In this document: positions 1 to 10,174 of the stretch, piece after piece | How the letters are laid out: each line of letters starts with the position of its first letter | Position numbering within the stretch: position 1 is the first letter of the stretch | DNA from: Cylindrobasidium torrendii FP15055 ss-10 | Lineage: Eukaryota > Basidiomycota > Agaricomycetes > Agaricales > Physalacriaceae | NCBI GenBank assembly: GCA_000934385.1 | Contig: KN880704.1 | Coordinates: forward strand, 1 to 31,570 | DNA: 31,570 nt | Reading direction: 5' to 3' | Translations under genes and position numbers: made by a program | The notes under the pieces: generated by a model | The model's database searches: none | What the model was told of the DNA's origin: nothing | What the model saw: only the letters and a program-made list of their open reading frames with translations

Positions 1-49
1 AAAACTAATTTCGTCCCGAATCGACCGCCTTCCCGACTAAACTTCAGCG

Positions 50-1086
50 ATGTGTTTCACAAATATCTACGCGCCAAAGCCAAAGCGCTATGCAGACCTC
101 CTAGCGATGCAAAAGATAATCAATTGGGTTGAACTGGTGCGTCCTCTCTCATATAGGGCGCTGGCCAACGCTTAGACTGAAGCCTTCCTATCCAGGCCAC
201 CGGAGAGAACTTCCCATCCCCAGTGTTGCCCAACAACCTACTCCCTCCCAGTCACAACCAGCCCACCGTGTGGGCATCCGAGAACACAGATGGTCCAACC
301 ACCAGCGGCATCCAGGAGGACGCTTGGTGGCTTTCACCTGCCACATTGCACCATGGCATCGACATCTTTGACAGCACCCAACCCGATGGTCTGCTGTTTA
401 CACAGACCGAAGAAGGTCTCGGCCAGCCTCTTGGAGGCCAACCACACACGGACCCGCGCCAACCATCCCCCACCTATGCCCAGATGCCTCTCCAGTCTGG
501 CGCTTCCGCGCGCCAACTTGCCTATTTCTGGGAGACGGTTGGACGTACTTTGCAGCCTGTATCGCTCTCGGATATGCATTTTCTCGGGGATGAGAGCGAC
601 AACGAGCTCAACATTCCAGCATTCCCTGGTAGTGCGCTTGCATCCGGGGGGTACACCTCTACGACAGTCTCGCCCTCCGAGTCAGCTCTGACCTCGGAGG
701 ATCCTCGCGCACGTACCCTCCGCGCTCTGCGTGACCTCGACCTCAACGCGCTCACCGACCACGAAGCAGAACGGCTCGCTGTCAAGCTTGGCAAGCGTCG
801 CCGCCAAGGTGAAGGAGACAGTGATGAACGACCCGCAAAGGTCCAGCGTCTCTCTCTTCCCTTCGGACGCTCTGACGGGCAGCTGCTGAATGTACCGATG
901 CCCACCGATGAGAATGGGACGATACCTGGTAGCAGGAAACGCGATGACATGGACATGGATGTGGACATGGATGTGAACGAGGAGGAAGACGAGGATGAGG
1001 ACGACGAGGACGCTGTATCAGTTTGCTCTACCAGCTCCGAACACGGGCTGGTATGGTGCCACTCGTTTCCGCGCGATTTTGAGTAG
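50..1086 (+). CDS. Gene A, left copy: acidic-tailed nuclear-looking protein of unknown function
   Basis: I read two exons, 50-136 and 196-1086, joined in phase 0 across a 59-nt intron (gtgcgt...tccag). The product is about 325 aa. The tempting acceptor at 175 would put a TGA in frame, so the one at 195 is preferred. The N-terminus reads MCFTNIYAPKPKRYADLLAM. The middle is Pro/Ser/Gly-rich. A basic KLGKRRR patch and a second basic stretch (GSRKR) precede an acidic Asp/Glu run, and the protein ends SFPRDFE. This layout suggests a nuclear regulator, but I recognise no domain. The paralog at 12375-13417 has the same exons. An acceptor-like cttcag lies just before the ATG, so an upstream exon outside the window is possible. 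Neighbour gene B is convergent. Confidence 0.72.
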
Positions 1087-2282
1087 CTGTGCTCCCGTGT
1101 TTGTACTTCACTGAGGCATGCACTTCTCCCTTGCATAGACTTCTGTTCGCGGTGCATTTTCTAATAGTTGTTCTTATATAATACTAATACTGTATGTGTG
1201 ATTGATTGTAGCTACATACCTGTTCTTTTTCTTGGATATCTTTCTTTCTCTTTGACACTCAGAATACACCATGTTGCCAGATATTGTGATACTTAGGCTT
1301 CACACTTGCTTACTTCGTGTTCGTTCATTCGGCGGGCATGAGATGAAAAGCCCACTGACCATGCTTACTCGCCCTGTCAATGGAACCATGAAATAAGTCA
1401 ACACATGCTTCTCTTTTGCCATTGGTTCCCTCAGTGCACGCAAGTAGTACTCCATGTACGAGACGCAGTATGTATGCTCAGCGACTGAGTATGACTTAAC
1501 ACACGGACAAACTCTCATACCTACATGAACGCTAGCATGGCGTAAACAGTATCTTCTTTAAACAGAAGGAAGAGGAGCTTGCTTGGTTGTCAGTCACAAA
1601 TTTGCCCGGCAATGAGATGACAGTGCGAGCTTGAGATTCCGAGGCTTTCAGAGTGAGCGGATCTGGATAATGCTGCACCCGAGTGGAAGTTTAGGGCTCG
1701 ACATTGGACGCACATTCCCCTACATGTACATACTTAGATAGGGTGTCTACTACGCCAACAGAAATATGTCCCGAGCCTTCGAGCAATGTCCTATGCCGAG
1801 GCGGATAGGTTCACGAACGAGTGGACAAGTCAGATGTGTCTTCGTTACTGAAAACAGCCTGTCGCGCCATGTCTAGCGTTACTCTTCGAGTGGATGTCTT
1901 CCGAAACGATTCACACAAATGCCGGACGCAAAGAACAACAATCAAATTGTAACAAAAGGGATTCAAATCGATATGTCGGAATAAGAAACTCATTAGAGAG
2001 GTAAAGCGGTCGTAAGAGAAAAACATGTGTATGGAGGAACGTTTGGCGAGACCAGGAAACTATGCCATTGATATGCAAGAGTGGAAGTGAAATGTAGTCC
2101 AGGCGCGATCCTGCCATAGGGCGTCGCAAAACAGGGTCTAGTCAGGAGGGAGGGAAGCGCCCGACGCGCTGGCTCGTCAGAGTCCATTTGTGCGGCAAGA
2201 TTGCATTTCAGGATATGGGTATTTTTACCCTCGTCCTTACCCGACCTTCGAGACGAGAAAACGGGACAGGAAGAGTCAGCCT
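1087..2282. other. Intergenic DNA between convergent genes A and B (left arm)
   Basis: About 1.2 kb without a convincing gene. Short open frames on both strands have no ATG-led coding pattern that I trust. The stretch is conserved in the right arm (11159-12374), including the region just after the gene A stop, so it was duplicated as part of the arm. Its first part should hold the 3' end of gene A and its last part that of gene B. Confidence 0.6.
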
Positions 2283-3266
2283 CTAGATCTCCTCGTCGTC
2301 TTCGTCTTCATCGTCGTCATCACCTTCCTCCTGCCTCCTCTTCGCCTCCTCTTCCTCTTTCCACTTCTGCTCCGCTGCCTCCTTCTCCGCCTGTTTCTTT
2401 TCCTCTTCGCATCTCTGCAATTCCAGGCGCCGACGAACCTCCTTGCGTCCCCGCAACATACGTCCAATTCCGACATACGACTTCAGCTCTTCGTCCTCCT
2501 GCGGCGGATTTCTCATATATGCCGGCTGGATCGAGCCAGGTGGCAGCCTGAAACGGACCTCTGCGCGCTGCCGCTCGATAAGAGCCTTCTCGGCTTTCTC
2601 CATTGCTGACAAGACGGTCAGCGAGTTTACAAAAACAGGCCAAAAATTTTACCTTTCTTACGGCGTTCCCTCTCCTCCAGCGCGGCCTTGTCTTCAGCAA
2701 TGAGCTGAAGGGCCCGGCGCTTCTCTTCCCAATGGCGGCGGCGTCTCTTGTAAGGGTCGGTCTCTGCGGGATTCTCCATCAGATAAGCACCCCTAAATAT
2801 GGGCAAAATATATGCCGACTTTTGGTTGCGTCTTCCACACGAGTACGCTTCGTGGGCGGGGGAACGGCAGTGTATACAGGGCCACGCTTTTCGTTGTGCG
2901 CATCTTCCTCCTCGTCTCGAGTCCTCTTGAGAATAGATCGCTGGGGAGTTGCACCCTTGTTGAGCGACTTGAAAGTATTGATGGCTTCTTCCGCGTCGCG
3001 CTGTGCATTGTTGACCGAGGCCTCGACGGTAATACTGTACGCCACGTCTAGGAATGGAGTCAGGTTTGCGATTACGGAGATATAATGGAGGGATTTCACC
3101 GGAAACGTTGGGATAGTTTGGTTTGAGTGTCTCTCGAACTGCTGACGTGTCAATATCGATGAACAAAGACCCCAACGGCGGCGCACGACTCACCATGTGC
3201 GTCGCGCTCATTCTTCAAATGCTCCCAGAAAGCATTTGCGATAACTTGTATCCTGGAGAAAAGCAT
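2283..3266 (-). CDS. Gene B, left copy: charged coiled-coil protein of unknown function
   Basis: The start is the ATG at 3266-3264 (MLFSRIQVIANAFWEHLKNE) and the stop is at 2283. I infer five exons, as in the right copy: a short first exon, a 14-codon second exon, a third carrying KRTRDEEEDAHNEK and PPPTKRTR, a fourth with TDPYKRRRRHWEEKRRALQL, and a last exon that is almost entirely Lys/Glu/Arg-rich and ends in an Asp/Glu run. The third intron is the least certain, because several splice choices keep the frame. The C-terminal half should form a long charged helix. Several basic patches suggest nuclear location. No known family is recognised. It converges on gene A. Confidence 0.68.
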
Positions 3267-3907
3267 TGCGGAATGGAAAATGAGGTGACGTGGTAAGCGG
3301 GATGGTGGTGGTCGATTGTCAAGTTATGGGACGGTCCTGCTCTTTGATCCGGAAGATCGGCCCGGGCCTGATTCAACCAAATAGCAACTGCTTCGAACCT
3401 CATTTATTCCATTATATGTCGACCAAAGCACGCTCAGATTGACTCAATGCTTCCCCTGGAGAGGTTTCTCAAGGCTATAACGTATTCTACCTTCTCCTTC
3501 GCATATATCTCAGCGTCGTGCGCTATACAAGACGCCAATCTGTAGCCATCCATCACCCTTCGGATATGGTTGTCTTTAATTGATGCTAATACTGCTAGAA
3601 CGCAACTAAAATCACCGAGTAACTTCATTTTAAATCAATTCTCTAACACATTGACCAGGTGGTCCATATTCCAGAACTAAGTACGCCTGCTCTGGGGATA
3701 TCGACGAGTTGCAAGGCCACACTACATTGACCCAAAGAAAGCGTTGCTCGCCGAAGTCGATGAGCCGTCTCACAGCCCAAATAGGTTTCGGTCGGTATTT
3801 CTCGACTCTCGACTGAGCATACCACAGTTTGGTTTCGCGTTCTCAAGGCTAAGGCCGTAAATATCAAACCCCAGCTGTCCAGTGTCCATGAAGCCCTCTC
3901 CGTGTTC

Positions 3908-4498
3908 TCATCCTGATACTATACATGCACCCTCTGTCCCTCCCCACTGTATACGGCCTTCACTGACGAAGATGGGCGTACCAGACTCCCGGAGTCTTCG
4001 AAATCGAGGTCGATATTTATTGGACATCTTCTCGAAGAACACGTCGCTCCAGAGTCCGAATCGATGTAGTGAACATGGCAGGTCGAAGAGGCCGGGAGGC
4101 TCACGTTCCAGAAGATATTGCTGGGTACTGTAGCGGGCGGTCCATATTGTCAATAAGTGTGCATCCGCCATAGTATTCCTTCGAAACAATTCATGGCCCA
4201 ATTCCAAGCCCATATTCAGCACAACCTTTAGGTGGGCCTCCAAATACTCAGCAGAACGGATGATGGTTTGTCCCGGTGGTGCCAGTAAGTCTGGCGCCAG
4301 CCTACTTCGACAGCGAGAACCCACAGACATCTGCAGCGTGCATCCGAGTCCGGTCATGGACAACTGTACCCTGCGGACATACCGCGCACCATCCATGGCC
4401 ATCTCATTTGCTGAGGCAGCGGACGTCTGCTGTATCATTATTCTCTGACCTTCGACGGCGTTCCCTGGAGGCTCGCAGCGGCGAGGCCGTCGCGTCAT
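3908..4498 (-). CDS. Possible orphan ORF or gene fragment, 196 aa
   Basis: An uninterrupted frame from ATG 4498-4496 (MTRRPRRCEPPGN) to a stop at 3908. The middle reads like real protein (SAEYLEAHLKVVLNMGLELG, then LLTIWTARYSTQQYLLERE), while the ends are less convincing. An alternative donor inside the frame (gtgagcctcc near 4110) would move into another frame ending at 3919. I recognise no domain. It sits alone between the duplicated arm and the HSF gene. It may be a relic exon of a larger gene, an orphan, or a chance frame. Confidence 0.3.
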   Translation of the reverse strand: MTRRPRRCEPPGNAVEGQRIMIQQTSAASANEMAMDGARYVRRVQLSMTGLGCTLQMSVGSRCRSRLAPDLLAPPGQTIIRSAEYLEAHLKVVLNMGLELGHELFRRNTMADAHLLTIWTARYSTQQYLLEREPPGLFDLPCSLHRFGLWSDVFFEKMSNKYRPRFRRLRESGTPIFVSEGRIQWGGTEGACIVSG

Positions 4499-4500
4499 AT

Positions 4501-4572
4501 AGTAGAACAACGTAGAACGCAGAGAATAACAGAAAACAGCGCAGAAAGCAGAGAACAGCACAGAACGTAGAA
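4501..4572. repeat. Degenerate A-rich tandem repeat, about 10-bp period
   Basis: About seven imperfect units related to GTAGAACAAC / GTAGAACGCA / CAGAAAGCAG follow each other. They lie just 5' of the possible ORF at 3908-4498, in what would be its leader or promoter. Confidence 0.6.
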
Positions 4573-5155
4573 AGCGGGGAGTAGGAATGGATCGAAGGAC
4601 AAGGAAGGATACACAAGGTTAAAGCTGCGTGAGTATGAGCTGGCACTGGCGCCTCGTCACAGATGATACGCCTCGTCACGAATGACTCTTGCGCTCGTTG
4701 AGACTCTCGAATTTCTTGCCAAACGGCTGAGTGGGAGGTAAAATGGTCACCGACTCGGAGCGCCAATGGGAGGGAGATAGTTGCACTGCGTACACCCACC
4801 CTTGCTTTCGCGTTTCCATATCGCAGACATTTACACGAAGACCTCACACCCACAGATTTTCAGTGTCGACCACATCGCGCAGTAGAATGCATAATTATAC
4901 AATACAATTCAATCCTCAAATGATAAATCTACATTAGCAAGCAAAAAAGCGAGCAAGTGTGAGTGTGCTTGATATCAAAGATGCAAATAAAAATATACGT
5001 ATGAGGGGGTTACACATATGTCGAATGCCAGAATGTTCAACCAACAGCCCGTCACAAACAATACCCCAACCAACTCCCGACTCCCAAACGGCTTGGTTTA
5101 TCCAGACAGGTGAAGGCTCGTCGTCCATCTCTCTACAGCCTCTCGAATGAGCATA

Positions 5156-7258
5156 TCATCCCAACGTCGCTTTCCTCTTGCGCGGCGCCGGAACATCCTC
5201 AGCCACATCAGACTTCCTCTTTTTCGGCGGAGGCGGCTGGGTAAGATTGAACGGCGCCCCCTGTCGCAAGTTATTCTGCACCGTCCGCGGAGGTTGTGGC
5301 CGCGCCGGCGTCGCGGACGCGCCACTCCCACTTGGTCCCATCATGTTGGCGGACGCCGGCGGAGCACCCGCACCCACCGTGTTCGCTTGCTGGAACACCG
5401 GCGGCACATTGCGCAACGATAGTCCCGCTGCCGCCATAGGCAGCTCCAGTGAGCCCATCCCAGACCCTTCCGACGCTAGCCCCTGCAGTCCGAGCAGCGA
5501 GCTGAGCTTGTCGATTTCGTTTCCGACGTATTGGACAGAGGCTTGGATTCCTCCGATCTGCGAGAATGTCTGAGTTGCACGGGATCCGTTTGGAGGAGCG
5601 GGAGGTGGCGCAGGTGGAGCAGGAGGAGGCGAGACGGCTCCAGCCAACGAGCTGCTTTGGGCACCTGGTCCAAAAGTTGGAGGGACAGGCGCAAAGGGTG
5701 GCATACTCGGTGGCGATGACGCATACGAGGTCGTCGACGCCGAAGACACAGAGAATGGAGACGTCGCCGACATGACTGAGGAGAATGATGGTACACTCGA
5801 GCCTGTGAGAAACGACCTTGGCGACGAGGTGGCAGCGACAGTGGGAACCGGGGCGGGCATTGATGCACTGTTTCCAAATTGAGGCGTCGTTGACGTGGAC
5901 TCCTCCAACGGAAGAAGACCATCCATTATTGAGGAAGGGGAGTAGACCAGCTTGCTAGGTGTTAGAAATTCAGGGAATGCAGATAACACCGAGGTCCAAT
6001 CTTGGTGGGAAGAAATGCTTGTCAGCGCGGTATTTAGCATCGACGAGAGATTCTGTTGACCATCGGGCGACACAGGCGACGAGAAGTCGGCAGGTGTGGA
6101 CCCTGATGGAGACTCATGGACAATAGGCCTATGGTCTAGGGAGCGTCAGCATACTAGGAACCTCCTCACGGGGAAGCACACGCACAAGGCCTATGTGCAG
6201 ACGCGTCTTGGCCAGACGAGGGCTCTTGAACGATTGGCTTCTGGGCTGAGAGTCTGTGAGCGTCAAGGGCACATTATGCAAAAAGTCCGTACAGGACTTC
6301 CGGGCGGACGTATCCTCGTCCTCGACCTCCACGACGCTCACTCTGTACCGGGGTTGCGTCGTGCGGTCTTCGATCATGTACCGACTTGAAGAGGGCGCGC
6401 TCGATTGAGACGAACTTGCGCCCCGGTCGCCCAAGTTCATCCCATCGCCGCTGTTGGCGCCAATCTGATTGAGCAAGCTAGCGAGAAACTTTACAATACG
6501 TCCTATGGTTTCCTGTTGCTGTTCATAGCGCTGGTGGGACCTGGTGGCCTCGTCCCAAATGATACGGTCTGTCTGTCTGAGCTCGTTCAGCTCTTGGGTG
6601 ATTTGCGTTTGGGTGCGGCGAATAGAATTGATGGCGTCGACGATGGCGGCGGGGTCGAATGCGGTGGCGGGAGTGGATCCGGAGCTCTCGGACGGTGGTG
6701 GGCTGGTGAGCTCGACGTCCTGAGGCAGGTCTTTCGCCTGCTTCTTGCGCTCGATGTACGCTAGCTGATCTTCACGACCGCGCTGGAAGTATGGGTGCAT
6801 GAACTGGACGGCGTCCGCGTCGGAAATAAGTCCTTGTTGAAGGTGAGGAATTTTGTGGAAGCCGTACATGTTCAGCTGGCGCACAAAGGATGCGAATTTG
6901 TTATGCTTAAACCATTGTGGGAGGTGCTGCTGTGCAAAGGCCTCCTGGTCGTAAACTTGACTATTTAGAACGTTGCGGTGCCCATCTGATGAGCGGCAAC
7001 GCACCGTAAAAAGAGCATCCATCGTCTGCCCAGACGATGCACTGGTCTGTTGTCGGATCCTCGAGAATGCTGGGCCACGTCAGCCGCCGTGTGTGCGCCC
7101 ATATGGCTCTGGAGGACGCACGTATACAACTTCTGGAGGAACATGGGTACTTTTGCCGGGAACGGACGAAACGAGGAGGGCGAGTATCCGCCGGACAGCG
7201 CTACCTGCGAGCTGCCGGGATAGCCGCCGCCGGACTGTGAGCCTGAGTTAGTGACCAT
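5156..7258 (-). CDS. Heat-shock-factor-type transcription factor
   Basis: I read four exons: 7258-7122, 7069-7005, 6955-6182 and 6135-5156. All phases close, giving 651 aa. The ATG at 7258-7256 has a good context (GCGGCCATGG). The HSF DNA-binding domain spans about residues 36-140: KVPMFLQKLYT opens it, IVWADDGCSF follows, and FKHNKFASFVRQLNMYGFHK is the recognition-helix block. An HR-A/B-type trimerisation coiled coil follows at about 170-232 (RRTQTQITQELNELRQTD ... IGRIVKFLASLL). The C-terminal part is Pro/Ser-rich, as activation regions often are, and the last 26 residues carry two basic clusters (PPKKRKS, PRKRKATLG). HSF proteins bind GAA/TTC arrays as trimers in the nucleus. The exon 3/4 junction is the least certain, because an alternative donor exists nearby. 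Whether this is the single essential HSF or one of the extra HSF/Skn7-like proteins cannot be told here; I saw no response-regulator receiver domain. Confidence 0.93.
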
Positions 7259-7351
7259 GGCCGCTTTTCGTGTATGTTGGACGTCGTAGGCGGTCACCAA
7301 GCCGTAAAAGAGGCGCGAGGGCCAAGGCCTAGGATTAAGAGATGCGACCTA

Positions 7352-7365
7352 CGTCATTGATGACG
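7352..7365. promoter_or_regulatory. CRE-like inverted repeat CGTCAT-TG-ATGACG
   Basis: Two perfect 6-bp half sites are separated by 2 bp and lie 94 bp upstream of the HSF start codon. TGACG half sites are bound by ATF/CREB-type bZIP proteins in fungi. The spacing is not the classic TGACGTCA, so the assignment is inference. Confidence 0.35.
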
Positions 7366-7756
7366 ACGCCTGCTCGATTCGAGTCCTTTCGCGATGTGCC
7401 CCCATCGATCACTCAGGCGGGGACAAGTAAAAAACTCTCATCTGGACAGTCCGAAAGGCAGGCAGAACAACTATTTTACGGAAAAAAAGACAAACATAGG
7501 AACACGGGGTTACTGCGAAATGTGGCGCAAAGTTAGACCAGATGCGGAAAGAAAGTACACAGAGACAGAGAGAGAGAGTAAGAAAATGACCCGCTTATAT
7601 GCGCGAGCTAGGCTGGGGTGATCGGCGAAATGTTCGACGGGTTTCTTTGATGGCCTGCTAGTGTCCCTGTGGGAGCCCTTCCTTGACCTTCTATACCGCA
7701 CGCGTAGTCGCCCCCGGCTAGCGGGGTGCCCGCGGAGATATCCAAGACGAAATGGA

Positions 7757-7770
7757 GCGCATATATGCGC
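7757..7770. promoter_or_regulatory. Perfect 14-bp palindrome GCGCATATATGCGC
   Basis: A fully symmetric site in the divergent promoter region, about 500 bp upstream of the HSF start. A partial version (TATATGCGC) occurs near 7596. It could bind a dimeric regulator; no family is assigned. Confidence 0.35.
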
Positions 7771-8520
7771 AGAAAATGAGAGCTACGAGGTCAAAAAGGA
7801 GATAGACAGGCGTCAATCGCGCGTTAGGCTCCGTCAGCTATTCTCGCAGTCCACGGCAAAGGGACGGCGGTACAGGGCTCGAAAAACGCAGTCGTACATG
7901 GTGGTTCGAAAGAGAGATTGTCCGCGGAGTCTCAGTTGTGACGTTGCTTAAGTAGGCGCACACTTTCGCGGTCACGCCGTCCTCGATCGCGTCTTGATGG
8001 AAATTGATGGAAGTTGGTAGTTAAATATGACGTACTCGTCGTAACAACTATCACCTCGGCGAACAGGCCGAGGGCGAGTTCTCAGAAAACAGTCGAAGGC
8101 AAGTCGAAGGACCCACGGTCATTCATACAACAACTAACAGTGAGGTGGGGTAACGGCGCATTTGCATATTCTTTGTCACTCGGTCATGCAGTGAACGTCG
8201 TCGCCGTGGGATTCTACGTCTCTCCACGCAATCATACAAGAGCCCTACAACGAGTCCTCACTTCAACATGGCAACACCTTACGTAACTTTCTCATGCTCT
8301 GCCAATCAACCGTCAACATGTTTATTGTACCCCACGTGGACTCGTGTTTGGCGCCATTTGGCTGCCTTTCACAGGTCTTCCATTGTTAGCAGCTCTATAA
8401 GAATGTCAGTCGGCCGATCCCCCTCTTCGTCTTGTTCTCCCACGGCATACAAGAACTCCCACAAGGGCCACTCTAGATACCAGCTTCTATCGCAGATCTT
8501 CCGTTCTGTTGACCATTATA

Positions 8521-9659
8521 ATGAACCCCGAGGTGCGTCGCCAATTCTCAATCTCAGACAACATACTCACCGTTCACAGTCTCCAGAATCTCAGCTCGAT
8601 ATCCTATCGCACACTGAAGACCGTGTATTCCCCTTCGACACGAACACTGAGAACCCATACGTGCGTTGATCTTTTGTACTTTTGATAACGTTAGACTCAC
8701 ATACTCTGTAGCCTCATCACGGTCGCAACCAACCGTTCATTCCTCCCTCTCCCTCTCCGCCTACTGTCACAGATGTCGACCGCTCTCGGCCATCTGCCTT
8801 CACTTTCTCTAGCGACGGCATTCTGGAAGAATACAGAGGACCTTCCGGTGTCGAAGACCGCGATGAGCCCAGTGCGCCTGACGACGACTCCGTATCCAAC
8901 TTCGCTCTGCCCGAACCATCTTCTTCCTCGTTCTCTTTGTCCGATCCTACCCATCCACCCAACTCCGAATTGCGCGGTCTCTTCTCAGATCTGACCAACG
9001 ATTACCCAGCCTTTGCATCGTACCCCCTCGGCTCTCAGGCATTTCAGGACCTCTTTGGCTTAGACGGCGCTGAGCCTAGTACCTTCCAACACCCCTTCTC
9101 GACGCCATCCCTCGACGACCAAGAATTCTTGGACAATCTTGCACTCTTCATGTCTGCCGATCCCGACCTGCCAGGTCTAGTTGATTTCGAGCGTGAACCA
9201 GCGGCGCTGGAGTCTGAGACGAACGTACCAATGCAGGTGGATGTACCAACGCAGGTGAATGCACCAATGCGCCGCAAGAAAAAAAAGACGACGCGGATAA
9301 CAATCTGCGTCAGACCGACATTTGTTAAGGTAGAGGAGCCGGAGTTTGCCTTGTCAGATGCAAAGATGTCGGACGCTACTACGCAGACTGAGGGTGAGGG
9401 TGACCTCGTTGTGCAGCAATCTCCAGTGGTTGAAATGCGTGCCCTGAATGAAGACGCTCCGGTAGGAGTCGTCGGACAGAAACGCACTCGCGAGGAAGAC
9501 GAGAATGAAGATGTCGAAGAGGAGGAGCACGACACGAAGCGACAGCGCACTGGGTTGACCTCGAGGTCTCCTTCACCGGAACTGGTCCAAGGAGACAATG
9601 GTCTTGCTCATTTCATTAACGCATGTGGGGCGTTCGTCTGGAATGTCTGGGGATGCTGA
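8521..9659 (+). CDS. Acidic nuclear-looking protein of unknown function
   Basis: Three exons (8521-8532, 8580-8660, 8712-9659) close in phase 0 and give 346 aa. The first exon encodes only MNPE; that start is preferred because the longer upstream ATG frame meets a stop after the first intron. The N-terminal half is Ser/Pro/Asp-rich (GRNQPFIPPSPSPPTVTDVD). Then come short repeated VPMQVDVPTQVNAPM motifs, a strongly basic RRKKKKTTR patch, and a KRTREEDENEDVEEEEHDTK stretch followed by KRQRT. This resembles a nuclear transcriptional co-regulator with acidic regions, but no domain is recognised. It is divergent from the HSF gene. Its basic/acidic make-up recalls gene A without visible homology. 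Confidence 0.75.
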
Positions 9660-10059
9660 TTGTTTGCATACCATTACGACCTTGTTATAATTATTGTGCA
9701 TGCGCTGTATTTGTAGTGTGCTTTAGCGCGGAAGTGAGCCAGATGAATGTTAACCTTTTCGACTCGGAGTGTCCTGAGCCTGGTAAGGTAGTGAATTCTA
9801 CAGAATTCGGGGTGGTGTAGATAGGTGCGCTGGAGTGCGCAGAATGAGCAATGAAATCTCTCGGAGCACTCATGAGACACGCCTTTTGTCTTGTAAAGGC
9901 CTTATCGACCTCGGCGACAACAAGCTACGCCATGTCATTGCAAACTGGCGAAACCGACAGCCATCCTCGAAAGAATAATTATATTCACCGTCCTACTCCT
10001 CTCTTCTCCGTACAGTCGCCGCCCAGTACAGAACTCTATCGCACCGACTTGGACCACGT
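9660..10059. other. Intergenic DNA between the spacer gene and the right arm
   Basis: About 400 bp. It should contain the 3' end of the 8521-9659 gene and distal promoter sequence of the right gene B. I see no gene; a 146-codon open frame crossing into the arm reads through the gene B start region and has no match in the left arm. Confidence 0.5.
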
Positions 10060-10174
10060 TTTGGTTGGATTAAGTCCGGGCCGATCTTCCGGATCAAAGA
10101 GCAGGACCGTCCCACAACTTGACAATCGACCACCACCATCCCGCTTACCACGTCACCGCATTTTCCATCCCGCA

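Larger units (their letters stand above)
1..3381. repeat. Left arm of large inverted duplication
   Basis: This segment reappears in reverse orientation at 10060-13466. Both genes and the non-coding DNA between them match by eye at roughly nine positions in ten, with small indels. Window base 1 pairs with about 13466, so the arm probably continues beyond the window. At the inner edge the match fades near 3381, opposite 10060. The arms differ slightly in length (about 3381 against 3407 bp). The open frames of genes A and B are kept in both arms. Confidence 0.93.
3382..4900. other. Start of unique spacer: low-confidence or decayed coding sequence
   Basis: The inverted duplication ends here. Three minus-strand open frames (3434-3628, 3643-3867 and 3908-4498) follow each other without a splice pattern I could close. 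They may be pieces of one decayed gene or chance frames. Positions 4501-4572 are a short A-rich degenerate repeat. From 4573 to 4900 I see no gene. Confidence 0.5.
7259..8520. promoter_or_regulatory. 1.26-kb divergent intergenic region upstream of the HSF gene and the 8521 gene
   Basis: Both flanking genes point away from this region, so it should hold both promoters. I found no convincing gene. By eye it has no clear array of three alternating GAAnn units. Visible elements are a CGTCAT/ATGACG inverted repeat (7352-7365), a perfect palindrome (7757-7770), a CACGTG box near 8333 and a TATA-like TATAAGA near 8396. Confidence 0.6.

Noticed and set aside
522..1157. 211-codon minus-strand open frame opposite gene A
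   Set aside because: A mirror frame of gene A's Ser/Asp/Glu-rich coding strand; it consists of Ser/Arg runs. The right-arm counterpart (12355-12945) behaves the same way.
7371..7384. tRNA-like B-box (GATTCGAGTCC)
   Set aside because: No matching A-box, acceptor stem or cloverleaf around it. A similar word at 28734 is inside a coding exon.
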